Shown: positions 1-9,270, counted from the stretch's first letter. The stretch: DNA of 64,000 nt from Alteromonas sp. BMJM2 (GCF_027257845.1 NZ_JAPVOT010000001.1:548923-612922), one strand, 5' to 3'. The notes: generated by a model not told the origin, from the sequence alone. A program made the numbers and translations.

Positions 1-1887
1 TTCCATTATATCGAACAAGAGGAAAATACGGCTCTTTTAAAAACAAAGGCTACAGATAAGCAACAGAAGATTGATCACCTTTTCGACGTCTCTGAATATC
101 GAGCAAAAATTGAAAAAATTGAGCAAATTAGAAAATCTATCCAACCTTTACAAACTCCGACTATAAAAACCAACCTTCGTCAAATGGAACAGGAAATTAT
201 TGATTTAGAAAAGTCTTCGACACCTGCCGACGTAAAGCAAACAAAGTTTTTCAAATTATTAGAGGTGTCTGAGCAGCCTTGGGATCGTGAAGAGATCGTA
301 TTTACCCCTGGTAATTTTAGTAATTGGGTTGGAGAAAATGGAGACTTATTAAAGATAAAAAATTTAATAAGAATAGAACCAGAATTAAGGGCTATAGAAT
401 ACAACAGAAAACTACAACAGGAACTCTTTTATAAAGGTAAAGCTCCTTCGATAATGCTGCGATATGGGATGTTTTTAGACGACATTCCTCAATTTAAAAA
501 GCATAATTCGATTTTTGAGCAAGCGAAGGAGGTTGTTGCTCAAATGGAAAAAGGTGCTGTATTTGTGATTAAGAACCGCATAGTTCCATCAAATACGCTA
601 AATCAACTTTTGTCAAAGCCAGTTGATACTGAGGAAATGTTAAATAAAAGCGCAGAAATTAACGACAGCTTTCTAGTTTCAAACAAGGCAAATGAGCGCC
701 TTAGTTCGCTTCTAAATAACAGAGAACAGCTTAAAAATGCTTATAAAGCTCATTTTGAAAATCTCAACGAGACTCCACATGAATGCCCAATGTGCGGCCA
801 CGACTGGATGACCGCCGAAGCTTTGTTTCAAAGTTTTGATGAGCAAAAAGCAGCTTTGGACTCCCTATTGGATGCGAACGGTAAGTTAATTCAATCCGCC
901 ATAAATGATTTTGAAAAATCTTATATGCGAGTCATAAAAGAGCAGACATTAGAGATAATAAAAAATTACGAAGACAGCATTGAGTTCAAACAAGCGATAT
1001 GTAAACTCAGTGAGTCTCAAGTTAAGCAGCTGAAATCATTAAAAGAGGTGTATAACAGTAAGGGGATTTTACTTGATGACCTCTATGCTAAGAGCTTTAG
1101 CTTAGCTGAACCCTTAAAAATAGAAGAGTTAGAAAATAGAGTTCTTTTAAGTTTTAAACCTGTATCAGAAGACTTGATTCTTCCTGAGTTGGAAGACACT
1201 TTTAATGTGATTCTAAAAAACCAGTTAGAACAGTTAAAGCTTCTAACAGAAGAAAAAATAGACGACAAAATTGCTTATATAAATTATAAATTCAATGAAT
1301 CAAAGACTAAAGAAGTTCGCCGCCGCCGCCAAGAGTTAATGGAAAGAAAAGAACAATTTAAAAAGGCGAGCGATTATTATTCTAAATTAGGCGACTTAGT
1401 TAAGGTGTACAAAGAAAATGTCAGTGAGTACATAACGTCCATTAGTAAATCTATTGAAATTCTATTTCATATTTATACAGGGAGGTTATTACAAAACTTT
1501 CAAAATGGGTTGGGTATTTTCATAGAGTCTGACGGAAAATCGGTTTCGTTCACAGAAGATCCAGACTCTAATCACGATGTCATCTACTCCATGAGTTCAG
1601 GGCAGCTTTCTTCATTAGCAATTGCTTTTACGATTGCTCTAAATCACAAGTATGCCAAAAATAAACTACTTCTTATAGATGATCCTGTTCAAACGATGGA
1701 TGAGATAAACGTAGCTGGTTTTATTGATTTACTGAGGCATCAATTTAAAGATAGACAAATTTTGATTTCGACACATGAAGATCATACTTCAAGCTACTTT
1801 AGATATAAGTTTAGTAAAGCTGGATTATCTCAAGAAAGAATAAATTTTAATGCGATAACTAAAGCTGCGTTGGAAAAAGGCTTTTAA
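1..1887 (+). CDS. SMC/Rad50-like ATPase with zinc-hook motif, 5' end cut by window edge
   Basis: The frame is open from base 1, so the N-terminus, including the expected Walker A, lies outside the window; the ATG at 184 is internal. About 628 residues are visible. A CPMCGH motif encoded at 784-801 sits between long charged, probably coiled-coil stretches, as in the zinc hook of Rad50-type proteins. Near the C-terminus are an ABC-type signature (SSGQLSSLA, about 1594-1620) and a Walker B (LLLIDDPVQTMDE, about 1666-1704), then ISTHED, matching the H-loop. Such ATPases act in DNA repair and in phage or plasmid defence (for example the SMC subunit of Lamassu/Ddm). No partner gene is visible downstream; any partner would be upstream of base 1. 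The gene is noticeably AT-rich compared with the rest of the window, suggesting transfer. ATPase class is secure; a defence role is inference. Confidence 0.8.
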   Translation, partial: FHYIEQEENTALLKTKATDKQQKIDHLFDVSEYRAKIEKIEQIRKSIQPLQTPTIKTNLRQMEQEIIDLEKSSTPADVKQTKFFKLLEVSEQPWDREEIVFTPGNFSNWVGENGDLLKIKNLIRIEPELRAIEYNRKLQQELFYKGKAPSIMLRYGMFLDDIPQFKKHNSIFEQAKEVVAQMEKGAVFVIKNRIVPSNTLNQLLSKPVDTEEMLNKSAEINDSFLVSNKANERLSSLLNNREQLKNAYKAHFENLNETPHECPMCGHDWMTAEALFQSFDEQKAALDSLLDANGKLIQSAINDFEKSYMRVIKEQTLEIIKNYEDSIEFKQAICKLSESQVKQLKSLKEVYNSKGILLDDLYAKSFSLAEPLKIEELENRVLLSFKPVSEDLILPELEDTFNVILKNQLEQLKLLTEEKIDDKIAYINYKFNESKTKEVRRRRQELMERKEQFKKASDYYSKLGDLVKVYKENVSEYITSISKSIEILFHIYTGRLLQNFQNGLGIFIESDGKSVSFTEDPDSNHDVIYSMSSGQLSSLAIAFTIALNHKYAKNKLLLIDDPVQTMDEINVAGFIDLLRHQFKDRQILISTHEDHTSSYFRYKFSKAGLSQERINFNAITKAALEKGF

Positions 1888-1916
1888 ATTTCTTGTCCGT
1901 ATTAACTGTTTACTCT

Positions 1917-1953
1917 TAGGGTATCAGAAGGTTTAGATTTCCCTGATACCCTA
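1917..1953 (+). terminator. Perfect 11-bp inverted repeat after the ATPase gene
   Basis: TAGGGTATCAG (1917-1927) pairs perfectly with CTGATACCCTA (1943-1953) around a 15-nt loop, 30 nt after the ATPase stop codon. It is followed by an A-run rather than a T-run, so it is a weak intrinsic terminator candidate and could be another stem-loop or a binding site. Confidence 0.45.
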
Positions 1954-2041
1954 AAAAACTTACGTTACTGATTAATAGGAAGTTTTATTTTGATTGTCCA
2001 GTGCCCACATTCATCCCTTTTGGCCCGCCAAATAATCTTGA

Positions 2042-2076
2042 AGGCTCCGTTTCTGTGAAAAGAACGGGGCCTTTTT
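2042..2076 (+). terminator. Rho-independent terminator
   Basis: AGGCTCCGTT (2042-2051) pairs with AACGGGGCCT (2063-2072) with one G-U wobble, 11-nt loop, followed by a T-run. A good plus-strand terminator that isolates nei from upstream transcription. Confidence 0.75.
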
Positions 2077-2192
2077 GTGTCTGAACAACCTTGGTTTATA
2101 AACAACCAAAAAATAAAAATCCCCTCACAGATTTCAAACGTAAATTCCTAGTATTATTAGTTTTATTGTTATCCGTAAAGGGGTTTAGTGAA

Positions 2193-3017
2193 ATGCCAGA
2201 GGGTCCAGAAATTCGTCTTGCTGCAGATAAAATTGCTAAGGTTATTGAAGGTCAGCAGATAGAAGATATAGAAGTTGGTTTGCCTCACCTAACTCAAGGC
2301 GCTGCCAAGCTTAAAGGCCAACGGGTTGAGCAGGTAGAGACGAGAGGTAAGGCCATGCTTATTCATTTTGATAATCAGCTTTCGGTTTACTCTCATAATC
2401 AACTTTATGGCGTTTGGATGAACGCAAAAAGAGGCGAGTTACCTGCTACCAAGCGTTCCCTGCGATTAGCGCTACACACCAAGGAGAAGAGCGCATTGCT
2501 TTATAGTGCATCCGATATTGGTATTTATCAGCCTGAGGAGCTTCTCGTCCATCCATTTTTGACAAAGATTGGCCCAGACATACTTCAGAAGAATTTAAAG
2601 TGGCAAACCCTCAGTAAACGACTGCTTTCAGCGCGCTTCTGCAACCGCAGTTTAAGCGCGCTGTATCTCGACCAGCATTTTGTAGCGGGTATTGGTAACT
2701 ATTTGCGAAGTGAAATACTGTTTGCCGCAGGCGTGCATCCTGACTATAAACCGAAGCAGTTAACCTCAGCGCAAATAGAGGCACTAGCCAAACAAACCAT
2801 AGCGGTAAGTAAGCGAGCGTATAAAACAAGAGGGCATACAGTGCCAACGAGTATGGCCACCGCGCTTGCAAAAGCCAAGGGAAGCTATGAAAGCGTTCGG
2901 TTTATGGTGTTCAATCGCGAGGAACTTCCATGTAGAGAGTGTGTTACTCCAATAATTAAAGGGCAGCGGAATGGACGCCGGATATACTGGTGTGAAAGCT
3001 GTCAGCCATTAATCTAG
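2193..3017 (+). CDS. nei: Endonuclease VIII (DNA glycosylase/AP lyase)
   Basis: Removes oxidised pyrimidines and cleaves the resulting abasic site in base-excision repair. The mature protein begins MPEGPEIRLA: Pro after the initiator Met is the Schiff-base nucleophile and the following Glu the catalytic acid of the Fpg/Nei family. The C-terminus has a four-cysteine zinc finger (CREC...CESC) with GQRNGRR between the pairs. Length is 274 aa, against about 263 in E. coli. The frame is open further upstream to 2091, but the N-terminal Pro must be exposed and AAAGGGG at 2177-2183 is a good ribosome binding site, so the start is 2193. It stands alone, with a terminator upstream and a convergent lipoprotein gene downstream. 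Nei rather than MutM is inferred from the N-terminus and overall style. Confidence 0.9.
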   Translation: MPEGPEIRLAADKIAKVIEGQQIEDIEVGLPHLTQGAAKLKGQRVEQVETRGKAMLIHFDNQLSVYSHNQLYGVWMNAKRGELPATKRSLRLALHTKEKSALLYSASDIGIYQPEELLVHPFLTKIGPDILQKNLKWQTLSKRLLSARFCNRSLSALYLDQHFVAGIGNYLRSEILFAAGVHPDYKPKQLTSAQIEALAKQTIAVSKRAYKTRGHTVPTSMATALAKAKGSYESVRFMVFNREELPCRECVTPIIKGQRNGRRIYWCESCQPLI

Positions 3018-3052
3018 TTGAATTACCTTATCCTAAAAAACCGGAAAAGGTA

Positions 3053-3487
3053 TTACTTGGCAAACAGCGCAGTAACCCTTTTCATTCGCGCTTTATTTGC
3101 ACCTAGGTCGGACAACCCAAGCCGTGATGCCGACCTAAAGTCAATTTTCGTTTTATTACTTTGTGCTTGTGATAGTAAAAACTCAACATCATCGACAAAG
3201 CCAAATAATTGCGACCTGAACTCCACCCTCAAGTAATTATCTCGTTCTTCAACTACGGTGGTTCGAGGTAGTGAATGTATAACGCTAAGCAACTTTTCCT
3301 TTGCGTCTGCCCTTGCACCGCTGAATAGAATTGGTGCCATATCGCCAGAGCCATTGTTCATACTGCTAATGCAGTTAGGAGTAACAGGACAGTCTTTAAG
3401 TGATTCACCGCTTATACCCAGCTCTGGCGGAGTAACAGAGCAGCCTACAAGCACTAACGAACAAAGTAATAAATACCGCTTTTTCAT
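3053..3487 (-). CDS. DUF1499 family lipoprotein
   Basis: A 144-aa protein with a lipoprotein signal peptide; LVLVGC is the lipobox, so it is predicted to be lipidated. The body carries the DUF1499 pattern: PNCISS near the start, then RVEFRSQLFGFVDDVEF, and FRSASRLGLSDLGANKAR near the end. The biochemical function of DUF1499 is unknown. Two Met codons lie next to each other; the second (3487) has GAGAA at better spacing and begins MKKRYLLL, a typical signal start, while the more distal start adds a charged stretch before the signal. Convergent with nei, 35 nt apart. Confidence 0.8.
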   Translation of the reverse strand: MKKRYLLLCSLVLVGCSVTPPELGISGESLKDCPVTPNCISSMNNGSGDMAPILFSGARADAKEKLLSVIHSLPRTTVVEERDNYLRVEFRSQLFGFVDDVEFLLSQAQSNKTKIDFRSASRLGLSDLGANKARMKRVTALFAK

Positions 3488-3769
3488 CATTTCTCTTTTT
3501 ATATAAATATCACGCCCCATTGTTACACATTAGCACAAGTTTTCCTCTGCATATGCTGTTTGCTCATCAAAAGGCCATAAATGAGGTAAGTGCGTTTCGT
3601 TTTGTATCCATCAAGAACGGCGTATCGATATAAAAAATTAACAATCTTTTTTGAGAATACGAATTCTAGCATTGCGAACACTAATAAATTTCCTGATCTT
3701 AATTATCAACAGGTGCACTAAGTAGTACAATTGCGCGGTCTTTTCATCATTCGTTAGTAGAGCTGTAAA

Positions 3770-4150
3770 ATGAAAATCTTTATAAACCTTATTCGCAACT
3801 TACTCGGTGCCATCATTGCGTTTTTCGATGTTATTACCCGCGGCACTAAACTAAAGCGTTCGCCAGAAAAGCAAGTGCAGGTGGCTGAAGAAAGTCAGAA
3901 ATTAGCGTTGTACCAATTCTTTGGTTGCCCTTTCTGTATCAAAACGCGCAGAGCAATGTATAAATACAATGTACCCATTCAAAAGCGAAATGTTTCCGAA
4001 GGTTCGCCGTATAGAGAAGAGTTGTTACAGGGCGGCGGAAAAATTCAAACACCATGCCTTCGCATCGAAAATGAAAAGGGCGTTGAATGGATGTACGACT
4101 CTAAAGCAATTATTGGTTACTTAGAAGAGCGCTTTGTTGAAGCAAAATAA
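3770..4150 (+). CDS. Membrane-anchored glutaredoxin-like protein
   Basis: A 126-aa protein with a hydrophobic N-terminal helix (residues about 3-22), a short linker, then a thioredoxin-fold glutaredoxin domain with the dithiol motif CPFC (encoded near 3929-3940), a TPCLRI cis-Pro region and a C-terminal YDSKAIIGYLEERF helix. Predicted to be tethered to the inner membrane with the domain in the cytoplasm and to catalyse glutathione-dependent disulfide exchange. The glutathione S-transferase N-terminal family is the alternative classification. It is a single gene ending in a strong terminator. Confidence 0.8.
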   Translation: MKIFINLIRNLLGAIIAFFDVITRGTKLKRSPEKQVQVAEESQKLALYQFFGCPFCIKTRRAMYKYNVPIQKRNVSEGSPYREELLQGGGKIQTPCLRIENEKGVEWMYDSKAIIGYLEERFVEAK

Positions 4151-4164
4151 CCGAATTGTTAATT

Positions 4165-4192
4165 ACGCTGTCTAAGATGACAGCGTTTTTTT
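4165..4192 (+). terminator. Rho-independent terminator of the glutaredoxin gene
   Basis: ACGCTGTC (4165-4172) and GACAGCGT (4179-4186) form an 8-bp stem with a 6-nt loop followed by seven T. The T-run overlaps the stop codon of the convergent GGDEF gene. Confidence 0.9.
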
Positions 4193-5165
4193 ATTTTGAG
4201 GTTGCCACGCGGTTTCTACCCCCATGTTTTGCGTTGTACACGGCCTCATCTGCACGTTTTATTAGTGCATGGATATTGTGATCTTCGGTGAGTGTTGCTA
4301 TGCCTATGCTGCAGCTTATTGAACATTCGCTTTGTAATAAAAGCGGCGAAAACGATGATAATGCAGAAATGTTTTTTCTTATCCGCTCGGCCAAATCTTT
4401 GGCTTGTTGCTCATTAGTTTGAGTTAATACAATAAGAAACTCTTCACCGCCGTAGCGGCCAACATAATCAGTTTGCCTGCATGTTTGTGTGAGGGTGTCG
4501 GCTATCATCACTAGCACATCATCACCAAACTGATGTCCATAGCTGTCGTTGATCTTTTTAAAATAGTCTACGTCTAGCATAAGTACTGAACATAGTTGGT
4601 TGTGACGTTCACACTGACTAATTTCATTTTCTAAGTGTTGCAATATAGCCCGTCTATTGAGAATAGAGGTTAAGGGGTCGGTGTTAGCCTGAATATGAAG
4701 CTCTCGTGTACGTTCTTCTATCTTTGCCTCCAGCGTAAGGTTAATCTCTTTTAGTTCTTCTTGCGCGTTCAGCAGCTCCTTATTGCGCTGCGCCAGTAAA
4801 GCGGAGCTGGGAAGCGCAACAATGGTAGGTGTAAGCTTCCATAATGCCAACGCGGTCACCGCTGAAATTATTCCTGTAATGAGCTTTGCCAGGCCTTCGA
4901 TAAAGTAATATCCGTGCCAGATATTTACTAGCCCTAAAAAATGCGTAATGCCACAAAAGCTGATAAAGCCAGCAAAGAGTAAAAAAAGGCGATCAAACTT
5001 TAAATCATCTCGTTTACGAACGATATGTATCAGCGCAATGGGGATCAATGCGTAAGATGTTGCAGTGAGCGCATCACCTGCTACATGTAGAAACAGCAAA
5101 TCCCAACGCCACAACAGACAGTGTCCGTGTGGCATAAAGCTACCGTTGAAAATGATTTCGAGCAC
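4191..5165 (-). CDS. Diguanylate cyclase with ethylene-receptor-like (ETR1-type) membrane sensor domain
   Basis: A 324-aa protein. Residues about 20-115 form three membrane helices matching the ethylene-binding domain of plant ETR1 and cyanobacterial Etr1. D31, Y38, I41, P42, I68, C71 and H75 correspond to ETR1 D25, Y32, I35, P36, I62, C65 and H69, all with a +6 offset; the Cys/His pair binds Cu(I) in ETR1. A coiled coil (about 123-158) leads to a GGDEF domain with GGEEF at 239-243 and the inhibitory I-site RQTD at 230-233, so it should be an active, product-inhibited c-di-GMP synthase. There is no histidine kinase or GAF module between sensor and cyclase. It is a single gene, convergent with the glutaredoxin gene. 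The fold and motifs are seen; ethylene itself as ligand is inference, and Cu(I) or another olefin is possible. Confidence 0.88.
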   Translation of the reverse strand: MLEIIFNGSFMPHGHCLLWRWDLLFLHVAGDALTATSYALIPIALIHIVRKRDDLKFDRLFLLFAGFISFCGITHFLGLVNIWHGYYFIEGLAKLITGIISAVTALALWKLTPTIVALPSSALLAQRNKELLNAQEELKEINLTLEAKIEERTRELHIQANTDPLTSILNRRAILQHLENEISQCERHNQLCSVLMLDVDYFKKINDSYGHQFGDDVLVMIADTLTQTCRQTDYVGRYGGEEFLIVLTQTNEQQAKDLAERIRKNISALSSFSPLLLQSECSISCSIGIATLTEDHNIHALIKRADEAVYNAKHGGRNRVATSK

Positions 5166-5590
5166 TACACTCTCCCTTTATTAAAACTACACACTGTCAT
5201 CAATAAAGAATGATGATGTTCATAGCGGTGAAATTTATCAGTGCGACGGCGTCAACGTGCAGGCACTCAATGAGTTTTCCTCACTTACATAGTAGTTCAT
5301 GCTTCTGATGCGTAAAGTTTATTGGTTAAGAATTCGGCTAGGAAGCGCTGCAAGGAAGGCCAAGGAAGAAGCCCTCAAATTGGGCTTTTCAACTGTTTAT
5401 GTAGCTTGACTATAAAGACTGTCGGTAAAGATTGGAGATGCTGTTGGCTATGCTGTGATTTAAAATTCAATGTCATACAGACTGCTGAGCCAGGCTCTTA
5501 AAATAGGCTTTTAAAATAAGGCCTTGAACTAAAACTTTGAATAAAGTGATTGAAGTGCCTATGGTCTATTTTACCCAAACAGCTATTCTT
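5166..5590. other. Intergenic region, 425 bp
   Basis: Lies upstream of the ethylene-receptor-like cyclase gene and downstream of selO, both on the minus strand. It contains a weak hairpin (AAGCCC 5369-5374 with GGGCTT 5382-5387). I see no supported gene and no clear promoter. Confidence 0.4.
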
Positions 5591-7318
5591 CTACGAAGAA
5601 CAGCTGTAATGAGAAATGCCGCCCGCGCCAAAAAACTCTCTAGGGCGCAACCGGTAATACTGACTTTGCGCATGTTCTGACTGTTCTTCGTATGGCTTGG
5701 TAAGCATGTCTTGCAAAGCGTGAATGCGGTCAAAGTTGCCCTCTTCTGCCTCTTTATACGCTGGCACAACGAACCATTCACGCCACGTAAACTTTGGGTT
5801 GGTAAGCTTCATTCTTCTCGCGCATTCGTCAACATTATCTGACTCTTTACCTGTCTCTTCAGACGACTCTGCAAGCTGTGCTCGCCAATTTTGAATCCAC
5901 TCATTCCATTGAGCAACCATATCCTCTTTTAGTGGTGCGTAAAAACTCGTCGTTAGCGCTTCAACATCACTAGGAAGGTGAGATAGCTCTCTAAAAAAGT
6001 GGTTATAGTCTGCACCCGTGCGCATCATTAAGTGTAAAAGTTGAAGCAGTAGTTCATTATTATAAGCCGCAAGCCCCAGTTTTGCTGCCCACATGGCGTT
6101 CATTTTTTGCTGCATAACCGAGGCGAAATTTTCGTTTATATTGCGTAGTGCCTCTAGCTCCTGCGACGTGTCGGTGAGCAATGGCTCAATTGCACGGCAA
6201 AACATGCCGAAGTTCTTTTCTGCTGCAACGGGCTGATTAAGGAATGAGAAGTGGCGACCTCCACCCGTCCATGGTTGGTAAGCGGGGTCGAACAGTTCAC
6301 AAAACCCAAACGGTCCGTAATCCAGTGTATAACCTCCCGCCGCGCAATTATCGCTGTTGAAATTACCTTGGCAATAGCCCACTCGAACCCAGTGCGCCAC
6401 AAGCGATGTGAGTCTGTCTTGAAACGCAGTAGCAAGAGCGACTAACTGAGCTTCAAATGGCTGGCTCGTATCAATATCAAGCTTATACTCACGCTCAATT
6501 AAGTGTTCAACCAGCAGTTTTAGCTCCTGCAAAGCCAAAGGATGTTGATTGCTTCTCGCCCGTCTTCCGAAAAGCTCTAGTTGACCTACTCTTATAAATG
6601 AAGGAGCAACGCGGGTTGATATGGCCACGAGGTTTGGCACCATCACTTCGGGATCTTGGGAGTTCGACCCCTCCAAATACCAAGGTCTGTCTACCGTTTC
6701 CGACTGAGACATAAATAAGCTGAGGGAACGAGACGTAGGAACACCTAGTGCGTGCATATGCTCTTGTACTAAAAACTCTCTCACACTGGAGCGCAATACC
6801 GCTCTGCCGTCTGCGCCTCGGCAATATGGTGTTCTTCCTGCGCCCTTTAACTGCATTTCATAGCGCTTTCCGTTATTTACGGTCTCCAATATAGAAAGGG
6901 CTCGCCCATCTCCATACCCATTGCCCGTTGAAAATGGACATTGCTGGACATATTCAGTGCCATAGATTGACAGCGCATAGCCGGTAGCCCATCCATGAGG
7001 CTTGATCTCAGAGGGTAGTGAAGACATATCACCAGAAAACAAACGCATAAATTCAGGGGTGCGTGCCAAGCTATTATCAAACCCCAATTCTTCAAAGAAA
7101 GTGTGGCTATGAGCGACATACTTCGGGTTAGCTATTGGGGTGGGCGTTACCGGTACATAATGGCCTGAGAATACTTGCCTCGGGTTGTGCTCACTGCCGT
7201 CTGCTGTGGCATCTGGGTCCATAACAAGGCTGTTGAGAAAGGAGTAATCAAGGTGTTTTGCAAGGTCGCTCACGGTTTGAATGGGTTGCTGAGTTTTATC
7301 CTGTTGATCATCTAACAT
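5591..7318 (-). CDS. selO: Protein adenylyltransferase SelO (YdiU/UPF0061)
   Basis: SelO is a pseudokinase-fold enzyme that transfers AMP from ATP to Ser/Thr/Tyr of target proteins and is linked to redox stress. Recognisable segments: [71 protein letters not shown] (the catalytic Asp and metal-binding region) and the C-terminal CSS. In human SELENOO the selenocysteine occupies the antepenultimate position; here it is Cys, as usual in bacteria. Start 7318 is preferred because AAAGAGG lies 5 nt upstream; the ATG at 7354 has no ribosome binding site. At 575 aa it is about 100 aa longer than E. coli YdiU. Single gene. Confidence 0.93.
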   Translation of the reverse strand: MLDDQQDKTQQPIQTVSDLAKHLDYSFLNSLVMDPDATADGSEHNPRQVFSGHYVPVTPTPIANPKYVAHSHTFFEELGFDNSLARTPEFMRLFSGDMSSLPSEIKPHGWATGYALSIYGTEYVQQCPFSTGNGYGDGRALSILETVNNGKRYEMQLKGAGRTPYCRGADGRAVLRSSVREFLVQEHMHALGVPTSRSLSLFMSQSETVDRPWYLEGSNSQDPEVMVPNLVAISTRVAPSFIRVGQLELFGRRARSNQHPLALQELKLLVEHLIEREYKLDIDTSQPFEAQLVALATAFQDRLTSLVAHWVRVGYCQGNFNSDNCAAGGYTLDYGPFGFCELFDPAYQPWTGGGRHFSFLNQPVAAEKNFGMFCRAIEPLLTDTSQELEALRNINENFASVMQQKMNAMWAAKLGLAAYNNELLLQLLHLMMRTGADYNHFFRELSHLPSDVEALTTSFYAPLKEDMVAQWNEWIQNWRAQLAESSEETGKESDNVDECARRMKLTNPKFTWREWFVVPAYKEAEEGNFDRIHALQDMLTKPYEEQSEHAQSQYYRLRPREFFGAGGISHYSCSS

Positions 7319-7632
7319 TGGCGCCTCTTTAAAAACGTTTGATTTGAACGACATGCTACTACAAATGTATTGAAAGACACATCAGTAGTGCAAAACAGAG
7401 GTCGCGGTACTCTATACGTGAGTAGATATCCGAAAGTGCAACGGGTAAATATCTTCTGCGATAAAAGCATCATCCAACGGTAATAATTAGCGATACTTTC
7501 TAACGGTGCTATTTTAGGGCTGGGGTACAGTATTTTATCAACAGCCATTTGCACTATGCTCATACGCATCACAATAACGTGTTTCACTTGTCGCTATTAC
7601 TGGCAGAGTTTTATACATTTTAGGTCTGCGCT
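7319..7632. other. Intergenic region between selO and a small membrane-protein gene
   Basis: Contains the selO ribosome binding site (AAAGAGG on the minus strand, 7324-7330) and presumably the two divergent promoters. Minus-strand reading frames here have no ribosome binding site or family resemblance. Nothing else is seen. Confidence 0.4.
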
Positions 7633-7920
7633 ATGAAAAACATATCTTTTGCTCACAACGTTTTCGATGGAGTCATTCTTCTCCTTGGTGTAACACTATG
7701 CAGTAAACTTCTTCAATACAGTGTTCTTAGTTATTTAAACCTCCCGTTTTCTATTAACCCTATGTCTTTTATTGGTGAGGCCGACTTAGCGTTAAATGCC
7801 TCTTCTCTTTCAAAGTATACGTACATTTTTTTCGACTTTGTTTGTTTCGCTTTCTTTTACTTTACTCTCAAAAAAATGCGCTCATTCATTCGTCGGTTGC
7901 AAAGGAGAGTAAACCTATAA
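7633..7920 (+). CDS. Small membrane protein of unknown function
   Basis: A 95-aa frame that I do not recognise. It has two hydrophobic segments (residues about 11-36 and 60-78) and a strongly basic C-terminus (KKMRSFIRRLQRRVNL), giving a likely two-helix inner-membrane topology with both ends in the cytoplasm. The AT-rich leader has no strong ribosome binding site. It stands alone between selO (divergent) and a panE-type gene 264 nt downstream. The coherent topology favours a real gene; conservation is unknown. Confidence 0.5.
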   Translation: MKNISFAHNVFDGVILLLGVTLCSKLLQYSVLSYLNLPFSINPMSFIGEADLALNASSLSKYTYIFFDFVCFAFFYFTLKKMRSFIRRLQRRVNL

Positions 7921-8080
7921 ACAGGCAACTGGCGTGTTTACTTTTTGATGGATTAAGAGCAACCTAACTATCTAATGTGTTGTCATACTGCTGACTTATA
8001 TTGCAGAACAATAAGGGTGGGCTATTAACTGCATGCATGCTTAGGCCGATAATCAAGATGTTTTAGATGATTGAAGTTAA

Positions 8081-8105
8081 TAGCTCATCGTACTAGCTCA
8101 TCGTA
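8081..8105 (+). repeat. 12-bp direct repeat upstream of the panE-type gene
   Basis: TAGCTCATCGTA occurs at 8081-8092 and again at 8094-8105, separated by one base. It lies about 80 nt before the reductase start. Function unknown; a regulatory site or replication-slippage scar is possible. Confidence 0.6.
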
Positions 8106-8184
8106 TTAGTAGGTCGTAGCAGGCTAGCAAAAAGTGCCGATTACGTAGCGCCAACCAATTAATGCTCTACTGGATTTGAAACTA

Positions 8185-9201
8185 ATGACAAATAATAAAA
8201 CAACAAAAATAGTCATACTCGGCGCGGGCAGCGTGGGGTGCTACATTGGCGGGTGTCTAATTGCCGCTGGGGCCAATGTAAGTCTGGTGGGAAGAGCCCG
8301 CTTACAACACGATATTGCGCAGCACGGGTTGCGATTAACCGATTGGGAACATCGAAATAGCACGGTAAGCGCAAGTGATATTCATTTCACTACAGATAAC
8401 GATGTACTTGCTGCAGCCGACTTCATATTGCTGTGCGTTAAAAGCTTAGACACAGAGAGTGCAGCGGCATTGATAAAGCAATATGCCTCCCCAAATGCGG
8501 TAGTGGTGAGTTTTCAAAACGGCGTTGGCAATGGCGAGTTGCTTCAAGCATCACTGCACCAAACGGTACTGAAAGGGATGGTGCCTTTTAATATTTTTTA
8601 TCAAGGGCGAGGGCATTTTCACTGTGGCACTCAAGGCAGCTTGGCAATAGAAAATAAAGATGATGTTTGCCAGGCACTTCTCACGCAGCTACACAATGCA
8701 ACACTGCCCGTTGATGCTTATGACGATTTGACCAGCGTCCAGTATGGTAAGTTAATTATTAACCTTAATAACGCGGTTAACGCACTCTCTGGTATTCCAC
8801 TTCAGCAACAGCTAGGCAATAGAGACTATCGAAAAGTAGTCGCAGAGATACAAAAAGAAGCCTTGGTCGTTCTCAAGGCAAAAGGAATTACGCCAGCGCG
8901 ATTGGGTAAGGTTATACCATCTTTGATGCCCTATATTTTGTCACTGCCAAACGGCCTCTTTAAGTTGGTTGCTGCCTCTACGCTAAAAATAGACCCTCAA
9001 GCACGCTCTTCCATGTATGAAGACCTACAGCTCAACAGGCCAACTGAAATCGATTTTCTAAACGGGGAAATTGTGCGTTTAGGAAAACAGGTGAATATAC
9101 AAACACCTGTTAATAGCCACATTACAGCCTTGATAAAGCAGGCTGAGCAAAGCGCATCAGGCTCACCCCATCTATCAGCAGAAGAATTAATGCCGACATG
9201 A
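8185..9201 (+). CDS. panE: 2-dehydropantoate 2-reductase (ketopantoate reductase) family protein
   Basis: NADPH-dependent reduction of 2-dehydropantoate to pantoate in pantothenate and CoA synthesis is the founding activity. The N-terminus has the Rossmann motif GAGSVGCYIGG; downstream are CVKSLDT, SFQNGVGN and KLIINLNNAVNALSG, the latter near the catalytic Lys and Asn region. The C-terminal helical domain contains RSSMYEDLQLNRPTEIDFLN, the substrate-binding signature. The 338-aa length is above the ~303 aa of E. coli PanE. An in-frame TTG nine bases upstream (8176) is the alternative start; ATG at 8185 is preferred. Single gene ending in a bidirectional hairpin. The family includes members of unknown substrate, so pantoate synthesis is likely rather than certain. 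Confidence 0.82.
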   Translation: MTNNKTTKIVILGAGSVGCYIGGCLIAAGANVSLVGRARLQHDIAQHGLRLTDWEHRNSTVSASDIHFTTDNDVLAAADFILLCVKSLDTESAAALIKQYASPNAVVVSFQNGVGNGELLQASLHQTVLKGMVPFNIFYQGRGHFHCGTQGSLAIENKDDVCQALLTQLHNATLPVDAYDDLTSVQYGKLIINLNNAVNALSGIPLQQQLGNRDYRKVVAEIQKEALVVLKAKGITPARLGKVIPSLMPYILSLPNGLFKLVAASTLKIDPQARSSMYEDLQLNRPTEIDFLNGEIVRLGKQVNIQTPVNSHITALIKQAEQSASGSPHLSAEELMPT

Positions 9202-9220
9202 GGCCGCATTAGGAATGATA

Positions 9221-9260
9221 AACAGCGCAACAATTGTAAAGCGATTGAACGCGCTGTTTT
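9221..9260. terminator. Bidirectional terminator hairpin
   Basis: AACAGCGC (9221-9228) pairs with GCGCTGTT (9251-9258) around a 22-nt loop, with T-rich sequence following in the plus direction. It lies between the convergent panE-type and CBS-domain genes. Confidence 0.6.
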
Positions 9261-9270
9261 CCCTTAAATA

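Larger units (their letters stand above)
1888..2192. other. Intergenic region between ATPase and nei
   Basis: Holds the inverted repeat at 1917-1953 and a separate intrinsic terminator at 2042-2076. The reading frame continues open upstream of nei to about 2091, but the leader it encodes is hydrophobic and not Nei-like. No other gene is supported. The second terminator has no obvious upstream gene on the plus strand except the ATPase, so the stretch may be an island junction. Confidence 0.5.
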
